Shown one piece after another: positions 43,537-53,063 of a stretch of DNA of 64,000 nucleotides. The stretch spans positions 1 through 64,000 of the forward strand of contig JADJXL010000015.1 of the NCBI GenBank assembly GCA_016715885.1, read 5' to 3'. The stretch is from Polyangiaceae bacterium. GTDB taxonomy: Bacteria; Myxococcota_A; Polyangia; Polyangiales; Polyangiaceae. Position 1 is the stretch's first letter; the number at the start of each line of letters is the position of its first letter. The translations under genes were made by a program, and so were the position numbers. The notes below the pieces were generated by a model. It was given only the letters and a program-made list of their open reading frames with translations. It did not search any database and was not told the DNA's origin.

Positions 43537-43917
43537 TCACCAAACGGTCGTAACAAGGCCCGACGAGCGTATCGAATGATCCTTCGTCACGAGTTGTGCG
43601 CCGAACGTGATCGCGGTAGCGACAATGAGCCGATCGGCAGGATCACCATGCAGGGGAAGCCGCGCTGCCAAAGCGGCAATCGTTGGTCCGATCGGCAAGA
43701 GCGCCATGCCCGTGCTTTGCATGGCGGACTCGAGCCATTGTTCCGTTGGCTGATTGATTTCGAGGCGCCCTTTGTGCACGAGCATGGCGATCTCCCAGCA
43801 GCTAATGGGCGAAAGAAAGAGCTCATCTGCGCTGTCAATCGCGGTCACGCTCGCGTCCGAAAGCCGATCTGGAGACGCGACGAGCCAAAACCAAACGTGC
43901 GTATCCAGCACAATCAC
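43537..43917 (-). CDS. vapC: PIN-domain toxin, VapC type
   Basis: GTG at 43917 overlaps the antitoxin stop (GTGA). 126 residues with the four acidic PIN residues: Asp5 (IVLDTHVW), Glu42 (CWEIAM), Asp95 (DPADRLIVATA) and Asp113 (VTKDHSI). The family is a Mg-dependent ribonuclease that cuts tRNA or rRNA when freed from its antitoxin. The opening VLDTHVWFWL is typical of the subfamily paired with DUF2281-like antitoxins. Confidence 0.88.
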   Translation of the reverse strand: MIVLDTHVWFWLVASPDRLSDASVTAIDSADELFLSPISCWEIAMLVHKGRLEINQPTEQWLESAMQSTGMALLPIGPTIAALAARLPLHGDPADRLIVATAITFGAQLVTKDHSIRSSGLVTTVW

Positions 43918-44192
43918 GGCTTGATGTTCTCCTCGTCGTAGGTCCAATCCTCTGTCGGTTCGACGGGAGATTCGACGTCACCCACGAACTTGACCGAACC
44001 GGCAAGCGGTCCAAATCGTTCAGGATGCCGGCGCTCCGTTGGGGCAGATGCTTGCTTCGGTTCCGGAACGTGATTCGCATGCGTTGGGACGAGCCGCTTC
44101 GCTCGAAGATGCTCCACAATCGGTAGTAGCGCATCGACGTCTTCGTCCGTGAGATCGGAGAGATGAAGAAGCACGCGTTGTCGAGCTGTCAC
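43914..44192 (-). CDS. Antitoxin partner of the VapC-type toxin
   Basis: GTG at 44192 gives 92 residues (VTARQRVLLHLSDLTDEDVD). The N-terminal half is predicted helical; the C-terminus is acidic (VESPVEPTEDWTYDEENIKP), as expected for the toxin-neutralising tail. The frame is open to 44309 but lacks signals there. It overlaps the toxin gene by 4 bases. By position it should bind the toxin and its own promoter. Confidence 0.75.
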   Translation of the reverse strand: MTARQRVLLHLSDLTDEDVDALLPIVEHLRAKRLVPTHANHVPEPKQASAPTERRHPERFGPLAGSVKFVGDVESPVEPTEDWTYDEENIKP

Positions 44193-44307
44193 GGGCCTGA
44201 GACTACCGCATCCGTCAGTGAATGCGAGGCGTCCCCTGATGAGCTCGGCGGCGATCCGTCGCCGCACATGCCCCGCTCTCGGCACGCTTTTCGCCCTCGA
44301 TGCACCC

Positions 44308-47223
44308 ATGCTCGATTCTCCCGCGACCCAGCGCGCGGAAATGACTCGCTCGCCCGATCCTCACCAGTCACTCGCCCAATTCGATCGATTGTTCCGGTTC
44401 ATCGTATGGAACTGGAACGTCCCGACAAACCGCGATGAACCGGCCGAGCTCGTCGCAGTCGCCGAGCTCTTCGACAAACTCGTCGGGCTGGGGACGCGCC
44501 TGGCGGTCGTCACGAAAAACAACACCGATCGTTTGTCGTTCCTCATTGAAACCGTAAAACCGCAACATCGCCGAAAGTTGTTCATCGTCGCGGACGACGG
44601 TGCCGTCGTTCTGGGTTTCGATCATCGAGGCACCGCCGTCGCACTGTCCATGCACGAATTTCCAAACCGATCGACTGCACTGAAGCACATCCTGGATCGG
44701 GAAATTCATCCATTGGGCATTCCGCCCAAGGACATGCTGCTGCTCGAACATTCGTTCGGTTCGACAAACAATTCGGACGACGACGACGAGCTCGATCTGT
44801 TGCCGCAATGTCACGGCGCCGTGACTTCGCAAAAATGCGAGCTCGCGCGGATCGAACGAATTCTTCGCCGCCAGACGGCCCTCGACGAGCGACTCGGATC
44901 CTTCGCGCCACCACGCGATGCGGCGTGGGTGATCCTCGAGAGCGGTTTCGACATGACGCGCGAACACGAAATCGAATCTCTGCTTGCCATCGCCAATGGC
45001 TACGTCGGCGTGCGTGGCTCCATTGCCGAGGGCAGCGACGTTTCGCGCCCGGCCACTTTTCTTGCCGGTGCGTTCGAACGATCGTCGGACGTGTATCCCG
45101 TACCCGAGCTCGTGATTGCGCCGGATTGGGGCCGCTTGCGCTTCACCATCGAAGGTGAGCCGTTCATGGCGTCGAGCACGACGGTGCGCGAGCACCACCG
45201 CGCGCTCGACATGCGCCGCGGCGTGCTCTTGCGCGAAGGCCTCGTAACCGGCACTGGAGGACACACGACCGAAATCCGAACGCTTCACGTCGCATCGATG
45301 GCCAACCGCCACTTGCTGATCGAAGCCATAGAAATCATTCCGAAAAACTACTCGGGCACCGTGACCATCGACGCCATCCTTTCGGGCGATGTGAAAAGCG
45401 AGAGCGGAGGGGCGCATTGGAATCACTTCGAGCCGCGGAGCCATCGCCACGGACCCATGCTCATCGGCACGACCCATGGTGGTTTGCGTTTGGCGCTCGC
45501 ATCCCACACGACGTCCTTCGACCCGGGCATCATGGAGCTGAATTGCAAACGCGAAATGAGCGCGACGTGGGCGACGGAGCGTTGCGAATTGCACGTGCGT
45601 CTGGGTGAGCCCACCGCGCTTCACCGCGTCGTCGCACTCTACACTTCGCGTGATGAAGGCGATCCGGTGGCGCGCGCCGAAGCGCTCACGGACAAGCTCG
45701 CTCATACGTCGTGCCCCGAGGTTCTCTCCAAGCATGAAGCTGCGTGGATGTACCGGTGGAAACGCGCAAACGTCGAGATCGATGGAGCTCCAAAGATTGA
45801 GCGCGCGCTGCGATTTGCCTCCTACCACCTCTTGAGCTCCGTGCACCCAACCGATCCGCGCACGTCAGTTGGTGCGCGCGCCTTGTCGGGCGAGGCGTAT
45901 CGAGGTCACGTCTTTTGGGACACCGAGATCTTCATGCAGCCGCTTTACGTGCACACATGGCCGGAAGCGGCGCGAACGCTGTTGCAATACCGACATCGAA
46001 CGCTGGATGGCGCTCGTCGAAAAGCACAACGCCTCGATTATCGAGGTGCGCTCTACGCATGGGAATCGGCAGATACGGGCGACGAAACGACGCCCGAGAT
46101 GGTGCTCACGCCGTATGGCGAAATCATTCCGATCTTGTCGGGCGTCGAGGAGCAGCACATCAGCGCCGATGTCGCCTACGCCGTTTGGTCGTACGTACGC
46201 GCGACGAACGACATCGAATTTCTCCGTACCGAAGGCGCCGAGATTCTGCTTGAAACAGCGCGTTTTTGGGCGAGTCGCGTCCAGGCGAAAAACGACGGGC
46301 ACTTTCACATCGATCGCGTCATCGGCCCGGACGAGTACCACGAGAGCATCGACGACAACGCGTTCACCAATTGGATGGCCCGGAAAAACCTACGTGTCGC
46401 GGCCATGGTGGCCCGAGGCGAAGGCAAAGACGTCGCATCGACGCTTGGCATCGATCCCCAAGAGATCGCTCGATGGGAACACATCGCATCGCGCATGTAC
46501 CTCGGGCTCGACGAACACACGCACGTCATCGAACAGCACCGCGGGTTTTTTGAGCTGGAATACGTGGACTTGCAGGAGTACACGCCGCGCACCGCGCCCA
46601 TGGACGTCTTGCTCGGGCGCCAACGCACGCAGGCATCCCAAGTGGTCAAGCAAGCCGACGTGGTGCAGCTCATCGCACTGCTTTGGGACGAGATCGAACC
46701 GCGCGTTCGTCGTAAGAGCTTCCTCTACTACGAACCTCGCACCGCTCATGGAAGCTCGCTATCGCCGGGCATCCACGCGCTCGTGGCCGCACGTCTCGGT
46801 CTGGTTGATCTAGCCGAACGGTATCTCGAGCAAACCGCCGACATCGACCTCGGCAACAACATGGGCAACGCCGCGGGAGGAGTGCACGCGGCTGGGATGG
46901 GAAGCTTGTGGCAAGCCGTCGTCTTCGGAGTCGCCGGGCTTCGGCAAGATGCAAACGATCCGGAAGTATTGTTTGTCGAACCGAACCTCTTGCCAACGAT
47001 GCGTCGCGTGTCGCTGCCCTTCACGATCCGAGGCACGATGCTCGAGCTGCACATTTCTCATCAGGCCATCGAAATGAGCGTCGAGGATGGGCCTGCGCCG
47101 ATCGAAGTCGCGGTGCCAGGATCATCAGGAACGCACCAGCGCGTGCGTGCAGAGCCAGGCCGCTCGTACGTGACCAAACACGCCAAGGACGGCTTTTCCG
47201 CGTGGGAGGAGACATCGCAATGA
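44308..47223 (+). CDS. GH65-family glycoside phosphorylase/hydrolase with degenerate HAD-like N-domain
   Basis: The start is ambiguous (44218, 44308, 44341); I use 44308. The first 200 residues look like a HAD phosphatase domain in which motif I has become VWNWNVP, both Asp replaced by Asn. From about residue 225 it is GH65: GYVGVRGSIAEGSDV, GHVFWDTEIFMQPL (about 535), the catalytic acid Glu676 in GPDEYHESIDDNAFTNW, and the late KQADVVQ and AHGSSLSPGIHA. Relatives phosphorolyse trehalose, maltose, kojibiose or nigerose; the substrate is not clear. It overlaps the universal stress gene (ATGA), and glgC at 18 kb suggests storage-sugar metabolism. Confidence 0.85.
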   Translation: MLDSPATQRAEMTRSPDPHQSLAQFDRLFRFIVWNWNVPTNRDEPAELVAVAELFDKLVGLGTRLAVVTKNNTDRLSFLIETVKPQHRRKLFIVADDGAVVLGFDHRGTAVALSMHEFPNRSTALKHILDREIHPLGIPPKDMLLLEHSFGSTNNSDDDDELDLLPQCHGAVTSQKCELARIERILRRQTALDERLGSFAPPRDAAWVILESGFDMTREHEIESLLAIANGYVGVRGSIAEGSDVSRPATFLAGAFERSSDVYPVPELVIAPDWGRLRFTIEGEPFMASSTTVREHHRALDMRRGVLLREGLVTGTGGHTTEIRTLHVASMANRHLLIEAIEIIPKNYSGTVTIDAILSGDVKSESGGAHWNHFEPRSHRHGPMLIGTTHGGLRLALASHTTSFDPGIMELNCKREMSATWATERCELHVRLGEPTALHRVVALYTSRDEGDPVARAEALTDKLAHTSCPEVLSKHEAAWMYRWKRANVEIDGAPKIERALRFASYHLLSSVHPTDPRTSVGARALSGEAYRGHVFWDTEIFMQPLYVHTWPEAARTLLQYRHRTLDGARRKAQRLDYRGALYAWESADTGDETTPEMVLTPYGEIIPILSGVEEQHISADVAYAVWSYVRATNDIEFLRTEGAEILLETARFWASRVQAKNDGHFHIDRVIGPDEYHESIDDNAFTNWMARKNLRVAAMVARGEGKDVASTLGIDPQEIARWEHIASRMYLGLDEHTHVIEQHRGFFELEYVDLQEYTPRTAPMDVLLGRQRTQASQVVKQADVVQLIALLWDEIEPRVRRKSFLYYEPRTAHGSSLSPGIHALVAARLGLVDLAERYLEQTADIDLGNNMGNAAGGVHAAGMGSLWQAVVFGVAGLRQDANDPEVLFVEPNLLPTMRRVSLPFTIRGTMLELHISHQAIEMSVEDGPAPIEVAVPGSSGTHQRVRAEPGRSYVTKHAKDGFSAWEETSQ

Positions 47224-48116
47224 CACGGGCCCAAGCCGCGGCCATTCATTTGGAGCACAAACGTTTTCCGCAAAGCGAACGGAGACCGATGCGTCCACGC
47301 GTACTCGTGGCGCTCCACGGAAGTGCGGCCCCGAGCGAATCGATTGCGATGGGGCGCCTCGTCTCGTCCACGATGCAGCAACCCTTGCACGGCGTGTTCA
47401 TTTCCAAATCACCAACCGAGCCGAACGACGTGCCCCAGATCCTGCACCTGCCCAGTTATGCCCTCGAAGGCATCGTGCTCGACGTCGAGGAGGGAGATCC
47501 GGCCGCACGGCTCGCAGAGATTTCGAAGATGCACCCGACGGCATTTTTGGTCGTGGGTGCGGATCCCAGTGCCGGGGACAAACTCGGCGTCGGTACATTT
47601 GCGGCACGGGTGATCGAAGAGTCGAGTGCGCCGGTGCTCGTGGTTCGTCCGGGCAACGCAGCAAAAATTCAGCGAATCCTCGTCCCGCACGATGGAACGC
47701 CGACCACGGCAATCGCTCTCGAACCTGCAGGCGACCTGGCACGAGCTTCAGGGGCGTCGCTCGACATCCTGCTCGTGGGCGAGGCGCAACGCTTTCCGCC
47801 GGAAACGGAACCCGGAGCGATGACGCTACCGCAATACGTCGATCAACCACATCACGAATGGCCAGCATTTTCTGAAGAATTCGTCGAGCGATTCATGAAG
47901 GCGCTCGGACATTGTCCGTCCGATGTACCCATCCGCTTTTTTTTGGGCGCGGGTGACCCGGGCGAAGAAATTCTCCGTTATGCCGAAATGTTCTCGTCGG
48001 ATTTGGCTGTGCTCGTATGGCATGGGCATGCGAGCGCCCGACACGGAGGCGTATTTCAAACGGTGCTCCGGCGAGCGAACTGCTCGGTGCTCATTTTGCG
48101 TGCCAATGAGGGTTGA
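47220..48116 (+). CDS. Universal stress protein with two Usp-like domains
   Basis: The ATG overlaps the GH65 stop (ATGA). 298 residues: first Usp-like domain RVLVALHGSAAPSESIAMGR to SSAPVLVVRP, second RILVPHDGTPTTAIALEPAG to RRANCSVLILRANEG. The second retains the loop HGHASARHGG reminiscent of the G-x2-G-x9-G nucleotide motif, though not perfect. It is co-transcribed with GH65 and perhaps the Lon-like gene (43 bases later), suggesting a stress or starvation response set. Confidence 0.82.
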   Translation: MTRAQAAAIHLEHKRFPQSERRPMRPRVLVALHGSAAPSESIAMGRLVSSTMQQPLHGVFISKSPTEPNDVPQILHLPSYALEGIVLDVEEGDPAARLAEISKMHPTAFLVVGADPSAGDKLGVGTFAARVIEESSAPVLVVRPGNAAKIQRILVPHDGTPTTAIALEPAGDLARASGASLDILLVGEAQRFPPETEPGAMTLPQYVDQPHHEWPAFSEEFVERFMKALGHCPSDVPIRFFLGAGDPGEEILRYAEMFSSDLAVLVWHGHASARHGGVFQTVLRRANCSVLILRANEG

Positions 48117-48158
48117 GATCCGGGCGGCAAGCGGGCGTGGGTGGTATCCTTCGGACAC

Positions 48159-50486
48159 ATGCCCGCTCGAAAACTCGACAGCACCGAATGTCACAAGCGC
48201 CTATCGCCCACCGAATTCCTGTTCAAAACGACGGACGACGTCGAGCCCGTGTCGGGCATCGCGGCCCAGGAGCGAGCGCTCGCGGCGCTTCACTTTGGTT
48301 TGGATATTCGACACTCGCGCTTCCACGTGGTCGTCGTAGGTCCTTCCGGTTCGGGACGAACCTTCTGCGCCCGCCAGGTCGCTCGGCGAATTGCATCCAC
48401 CTTGCCGACGCCGGACGACATTCTGCTTTTGCCAAACCCCGGTCGGCCCAACGAACCCACGGTGCTCACGCTGCCTGCGGGTGAAGGTCGGCCGTTTCGC
48501 GACGCGCTCGAAGATCTCTACGTCAAACTGCTCGAAGGCATCCGCGGAGCGACCGAAGGCGAGCGGTGGAAGCAAACACGTGCGCGCGTGCAAAGACGTG
48601 TCGAAGCCGAGGAAGCACGGCTCGAAGAAGAATTGAAAACACAAGCGAAATCGCTGGGACTCGATGTCAACCGGACAGGACGCGAATTTCAAGTCGCTCC
48701 GCTCGAAACGGAAAATGCCTCGGAAAGTCCCTCGAGCGATGCGCTGCGGTCCGTAACGGCGGCAATCGATGCATTCGAGGAGCGCTTGGCGTCCGTGCAA
48801 GACGAGGGAGATGCGGAGCTTCGAGCCGCAACGAAACAATTTTTGGCGGACGCAACCAAAGCTTGTTTCGTCCCCGTGCGTGCGCAATTCGAAGCGCAAC
48901 CGGAGCTCATCGCGTTCTTGAGCGAAGTCGAATCGCTCGTGACGCGACAAACCCGCATTCTCGTGGACGAACCGGGAGGCGACGAAACGCCGGCGCTCGT
49001 GCGCGGCGTCATCGTTCCGACGCTGCTCACCGAGCACAAGCCGGGTTCAGGCGCGCCGGTCGTCGAAGTGCCATATCCGACATTGCCCACGTTGTTCGGT
49101 CGCAGTCATGCTCCACCGGATTCGGGAACGCCGCCCGAGCCTGGATTTGCCGTGGCCGGAGCGCTTCATTTGGCCAATGGCGGATTTTTGATATTGCCCG
49201 CCAATGCCCTGCTCAAGAACGAAGCGCTTTACGAACAGCTCAAGGCTTGTTTGCTCTCCGCAAAGTTCATCGTTCCGGAACACAACCCCACGTATTATCG
49301 CGGAACGACCGAAGAGTTGATGTTTCCGCCGATGCCGCTCGATTTGAAAGTCGTGCTCATTTCGAGCGCCGATTTGTACCAAGAGCTGCACGAGGCCGAT
49401 CCTGAATTTTCGCAACTCTTCAAAGTGCAAGCTCGTTTCGATAGCACGATGCCCATGGGCGCGGCGATCGCGACGTATCCGTCGTTTTTGGCCGATGTCG
49501 TGCGCGACCGGCGTCTCTTGCCGCTGACGACAGACGCGGTGACCGAGCTGCTCTTTTATGGCGGGCGTCTTGCCGAAAGTCAGCGCAAAGTGACGGCTCA
49601 ATTGGGGCTTTTGGCCGAAGTCGCGACGGAAGCGAGTTATCGCGCGCAGCGGAAAAAACGGACCGTCGTCGATGGCGCGGAGATTCTTGCAGCGCTCGGA
49701 GCGGCGCAGCGCCGAAGTGACCATTTTCGCGATCAAGTGCACGAGCTTCTGGCGGACGGCACGATTCGCATCGAGGTCACGGGCAAACGAACGGGGCAAG
49801 TCAATGCAATCAGCGTATTGAGCGACGGGCCGGTCACGTTTGGCAGGCCGTGCCGCGTGACGGCGGTCGTGTATCCGGGCACCGAAGGACCGGTGAACAT
49901 TGCGCGCGAAGTGGAAATGAGCGGGCCACTTCATTCCAAAGGCGTGCTCGTGCTCTCGGGTTTTCTATCGCTACGTTTTGCGCAAGTTCGCCCGCTTTCG
50001 TTCGGCGCGTCGCTCGTATTCGAACAGACGTACGAACCGGTCGATGGAGACAGCGCTTCGACGAGCGAGCTTTTTGCGCTCCTGTCGGCGCTCAGCGGGT
50101 ATGCCTTGCGGCAGGATTTGGCCGTGACCGGAAGCGTGGATCAACAAGGAAGCGTCTTGCCCGTCGGCGGTCTCAATGAGAAAATCGAGGCATTTTACGA
50201 TTTGTGTGCCGCCAAAGGTTTGACCGGGGACCAAGGCGTGCTCATTCCAGCCGCCAATCAACATGCACTGATGCTCCGTTCGGACGTCGTCGAAGCCATC
50301 GGTCGCGGACAATTTCACGTGTATGTCATCAGCACGGTGGAAGAAGGCATCGAGCTGCTCACGGGATCGACCGCGGGCGTGTCCGACGACAATGGGCATT
50401 ACCCTGCGGGGACGGTGTTCGGCGCCATCGAACACAGGCTCGAAAGGTTTTTCCGGGCGATGGCAGAAATCGGCCGCGCGCGGTGA
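48159..50486 (+). CDS. Lon-family ATP-dependent protease, LonB/AAA_32 type
   Basis: 775 residues starting MPARKLDSTECHKRLSPTEF. Walker A GPSGSGRT (about 60-67), a helical insertion (about 130-260), then the AAA body (GGFLILPANALLKNEALYEQ) and a S16 protease domain with Ser632 (DGDSASTSE) and Lys675 (GGLNEKIEAFYD), 43 residues apart as in Lon. It lacks the classical Lon N-domain. Family members degrade damaged or regulatory proteins. It lies downstream of the universal stress gene, consistent with stress duty. Confidence 0.9.
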   Translation: MPARKLDSTECHKRLSPTEFLFKTTDDVEPVSGIAAQERALAALHFGLDIRHSRFHVVVVGPSGSGRTFCARQVARRIASTLPTPDDILLLPNPGRPNEPTVLTLPAGEGRPFRDALEDLYVKLLEGIRGATEGERWKQTRARVQRRVEAEEARLEEELKTQAKSLGLDVNRTGREFQVAPLETENASESPSSDALRSVTAAIDAFEERLASVQDEGDAELRAATKQFLADATKACFVPVRAQFEAQPELIAFLSEVESLVTRQTRILVDEPGGDETPALVRGVIVPTLLTEHKPGSGAPVVEVPYPTLPTLFGRSHAPPDSGTPPEPGFAVAGALHLANGGFLILPANALLKNEALYEQLKACLLSAKFIVPEHNPTYYRGTTEELMFPPMPLDLKVVLISSADLYQELHEADPEFSQLFKVQARFDSTMPMGAAIATYPSFLADVVRDRRLLPLTTDAVTELLFYGGRLAESQRKVTAQLGLLAEVATEASYRAQRKKRTVVDGAEILAALGAAQRRSDHFRDQVHELLADGTIRIEVTGKRTGQVNAISVLSDGPVTFGRPCRVTAVVYPGTEGPVNIAREVEMSGPLHSKGVLVLSGFLSLRFAQVRPLSFGASLVFEQTYEPVDGDSASTSELFALLSALSGYALRQDLAVTGSVDQQGSVLPVGGLNEKIEAFYDLCAAKGLTGDQGVLIPAANQHALMLRSDVVEAIGRGQFHVYVISTVEEGIELLTGSTAGVSDDNGHYPAGTVFGAIEHRLERFFRAMAEIGRAR

Positions 50487-50516
50487 AACGGTCATGCTTT
50501 GACTGCGGACGCTCGA

Positions 50517-51920
50517 TCATGGCACGACGAATACCGCGCCGCGCATCCCCAATGTCCCGTGAATGATACAATAATATGGGTACGTTCCTGGGGAAGGCAT
50601 CGTGAAGGCCTTGGACGTTCCTGTGCTCGTAACAGGAACAAACGGGCCGGTCGATGCAGCCACGGGGACGCCGCTCACGACTACGCCACCTTGTAGAGGG
50701 CTTTCGGCAAAGTCGCCCGAAAAGGTTACAATGGTGCCGCTTTTGACTTTGATGCACTTGGGTGCGTAATAGAAGAGCTGGAATGCCACGGTGGTCGCCG
50801 GAGAGGCTGTCAGATCCATTGCCGTATCCACGTCGCATTCGTTTACATCGGCCCAGCATTGGCCCGCATGACACATGGCGCTCGAGCAATCATCGTCGAC
50901 GACGCAGCCCTTGCCATTGTCGCAATCGTCAACGCAAGACCCGCCACAATCGACGTCCGTTTCCGTACCGTTTTTCAATTTGTCGAAGCATGTCGCGCAC
51001 GTCATCGTCGTCGTGGTACAGGACTTGTTGATGCAATCCTCGTCCACGAGGCAGCCATGGCCGTCCTCGCAATCGGTCACGCATGTGCCACCGCAATCGA
51101 TGTCCGTTTCCGTTCCATTCTTCGTGCCATCGTTGCAAGCCGGTATGGCGCACGTCTGCCCATTGCAAACGAAACTCATGCAATCGCTGTCGATCATGCA
51201 CGCTTTGCCGTCGGAGCAGCGGCCGCACGATCCTCCGCAATCGACGTCCGTCTCGATGCCGTCTTTGATGCCATTGCCGCATTCGGCTGCGTAACATGAA
51301 TTGTCCTGGCAAACGCCGCTCATGCAGTCGGCCCCCTCGTTGCATTCGACGCAGGTACCGCTGTCATTGCAAACATGACCACCGAGCTCCGAACACGGCA
51401 TACCTTGGGCCTCGAATGGATGCAGCGGAGCTCCCATGGCGCAGAGGTCTTGCGTGCAATCCTTGCCGTCGTCTTGAACGTCTGAATCATCGTATTGCGA
51501 CGCGATCATGCCATTTCCATCACAGACTCGCATGAAACAATCTGCCGATATTTGATCCGCGACCGGCATGCCTACCGCAACGTTGACCGTCTCGCATATC
51601 CCGTTCACGCACGCAGCACTGATGCATTCGCTCGCAACCGGCGGGCAATCGCTCGGCACCTGGCATTCCGGCGCGCCGCCTCCCTCGCCTGCGGATCCCC
51701 CCTGCCCACCCAATCCCGCTTGCCCTCCCGCGCCAGCTTGCTCGCCCCCACCGCCTTGTAGTCCCATACCCCCGACGCCCATATCGAACCCACCGCTGCC
51801 CCCTGCATAAATTTCGTCGCGATCCACACTGGCAACGAGCTCGCAGCTCCATACCGTCGCGGCAAATCCGATTGCAATCACCTTGAGGATTCGAGATTCG
51901 TCGCCGCGCATCGTTTTCAT
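50517..51920 (-). CDS. Cys-repeat lipoprotein with C-terminal cupredoxin-like domain
   Basis: Start at 51920 behind AGGAG; a longer frame to 52673 overlaps other genes and is rejected. Lipobox AATVWSC, then a Gly-rich linker. The middle has several CxxC-rich units with the myxobacterial NGTETDIDCGG motif (ETDVDCGGSC repeated three times). The final 100 residues are plastocyanin-like (CIKVKSGTIVTFSGDFAESP, then GTYPYYCIIHGTLGMRGAVF) with ligands Cys, His and Met in order. The usual first His (FASHPL-type) is Ser (FAESPL), so type 1 copper binding is doubtful. 467 residues. Confidence 0.85.
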   Translation of the reverse strand: MKTMRGDESRILKVIAIGFAATVWSCELVASVDRDEIYAGGSGGFDMGVGGMGLQGGGGEQAGAGGQAGLGGQGGSAGEGGGAPECQVPSDCPPVASECISAACVNGICETVNVAVGMPVADQISADCFMRVCDGNGMIASQYDDSDVQDDGKDCTQDLCAMGAPLHPFEAQGMPCSELGGHVCNDSGTCVECNEGADCMSGVCQDNSCYAAECGNGIKDGIETDVDCGGSCGRCSDGKACMIDSDCMSFVCNGQTCAIPACNDGTKNGTETDIDCGGTCVTDCEDGHGCLVDEDCINKSCTTTTMTCATCFDKLKNGTETDVDCGGSCVDDCDNGKGCVVDDDCSSAMCHAGQCWADVNECDVDTAMDLTASPATTVAFQLFYYAPKCIKVKSGTIVTFSGDFAESPLQGGVVVSGVPVAASTGPFVPVTSTGTSKAFTMPSPGTYPYYCIIHGTLGMRGAVFVVP

Positions 51921-52070
51921 GATTGGCTCCTGCAATTCCGGTAACAAGTGTCGTACACTGCGAATCTTCGTCCTGCCCTTACCAATCGTCATCCACCACG
52001 AAGCTCGCTCATGCAGTGAACTTGACACAGGACATCGAGCCGAGCTGCAAGACATGATAAGGTGGACGTC

Positions 52071-52688
52071 ATGGCTGCGAAAACAAGAGCGAGCGCGCGT
52101 CGCTTCACGGTGCTGGTCGTCGTGACATCGCTGAGCGCGCCAGTCGTCGTTCACGCTGCGGAAACGAAAGAAGAGCCGCCCGCTGCAAAACCTCGCGGCG
52201 AGCTGCTGGTGGGCTTGGGCGGCTCGGCGGGTCTGACCAATTGGTCGGGCGATCCCGTGAGTTATGGCTCGGTGGCGCTCGGATTGCGGCTTTTTGGGGT
52301 CATCACGCCATTTGCAGAAGCACGCGTGGGCGGAGGTCGCGTCGACCAACGCATGCTGACGTTCTTGTCGCTCGGTCTTGCAGGCACGTTTCAGGTGACG
52401 AAAAAAGTCGCGCCGCGTGTGTTTGTCGGGGCCGTCCACCAGCACGAAGAATCGCTCGCCGCGGTGGCCGAAGCGCCATTCGGCGCGCTGCTCGGCATCG
52501 GAGGAGGCATACGGCATCGCGCCGGTGTCCAAGCCGGCGTCGGTTGCGACTTCACCGTGTATCAAAAAGACAGATTGGTGCTGACCGTCGGACCCGAATT
52601 GCGCGGGGCATATCTGACGTATTCGAGCGGTCCCTCGTGGTATGGGCAAATCGGCGCCGTTGCAAACGGACACTTTCGTCTATTTTGA
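52071..52688 (+). CDS. Small outer-membrane beta-barrel-like protein
   Basis: The ATG at 52071 follows AAGGTGG. A signal peptide (RRFTVLVVVTSLSAPVVVHA) leads to a 170-residue beta-rich, Gly-rich chain (GELLVGLGGSAGLTNWSGD, SYGSVALGLRLFGVITPFAE, GIGGGIRHRAGVQAG) ending in Phe (GHFRLF), as many outer-membrane barrels do. No family recognised. It is co-directional with the haem lipoprotein that starts 9 bases after it. Confidence 0.65.
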   Translation: MAAKTRASARRFTVLVVVTSLSAPVVVHAAETKEEPPAAKPRGELLVGLGGSAGLTNWSGDPVSYGSVALGLRLFGVITPFAEARVGGGRVDQRMLTFLSLGLAGTFQVTKKVAPRVFVGAVHQHEESLAAVAEAPFGALLGIGGGIRHRAGVQAGVGCDFTVYQKDRLVLTVGPELRGAYLTYSSGPSWYGQIGAVANGHFRLF

Positions 52689-52696
52689 GCAAAACC

Positions 52697-53059
52697 ATGC
52701 GTTATTACTGGCATCTCACAATCTTGGCCATGTGTGCCGGCATCACTGCCTGCAGTGCATTCTACACGGAAATCGAAGATTACCCCTGTCCTCCCGGCGG
52801 AACGACATTGACGTACGACAATTTCGGCGCCGGATTCATGAATGCTCATTGCCAATGGTGTCATGGTTCCGAGGCAAACGATCGCCAAGGTGCACCTGGA
52901 GAATTCATTTTCGATACGCAGGCGCAGGTGATTCGCCACAAAGCACGAATTTTCGTTCGCAGCGCAGCCGAAAACGATTCGATGCCACCCGGACCCGAGG
53001 ATCCGTCGCTCGACGAACGAACGAAACTCGCCGAATGGCTCGCGTGCGGGGCTCCCTGA
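52697..53059 (+). CDS. Monohaem c-type cytochrome-like lipoprotein
   Basis: 120 residues: lipobox GITAC19, then one haem motif C52QWCH56 and a candidate axial Met in SMPPG near residue 97. The size and the DERTKLAEWLACGAP ending match small c-type cytochrome domains of myxobacterial lipoproteins. It probably carries electrons at the envelope. It lies directly after the beta-barrel gene, perhaps in the same operon. Confidence 0.72.
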   Translation: MRYYWHLTILAMCAGITACSAFYTEIEDYPCPPGGTTLTYDNFGAGFMNAHCQWCHGSEANDRQGAPGEFIFDTQAQVIRHKARIFVRSAAENDSMPPGPEDPSLDERTKLAEWLACGAP

Positions 53060-53063
53060 TGAG

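Noticed and set aside
43459..43941. Plus-strand frame of 160 codons across the VapC-type gene
   Set aside because: It is antisense to a PIN domain with all four acidic residues and the GTGA overlap to its antitoxin.
44368..45846. Open frame of 492 codons on the minus strand inside the GH65 gene
   Set aside because: The plus strand has the complete GH65 signatures; the antisense product has no domain and Arg/His-rich low-quality sequence.
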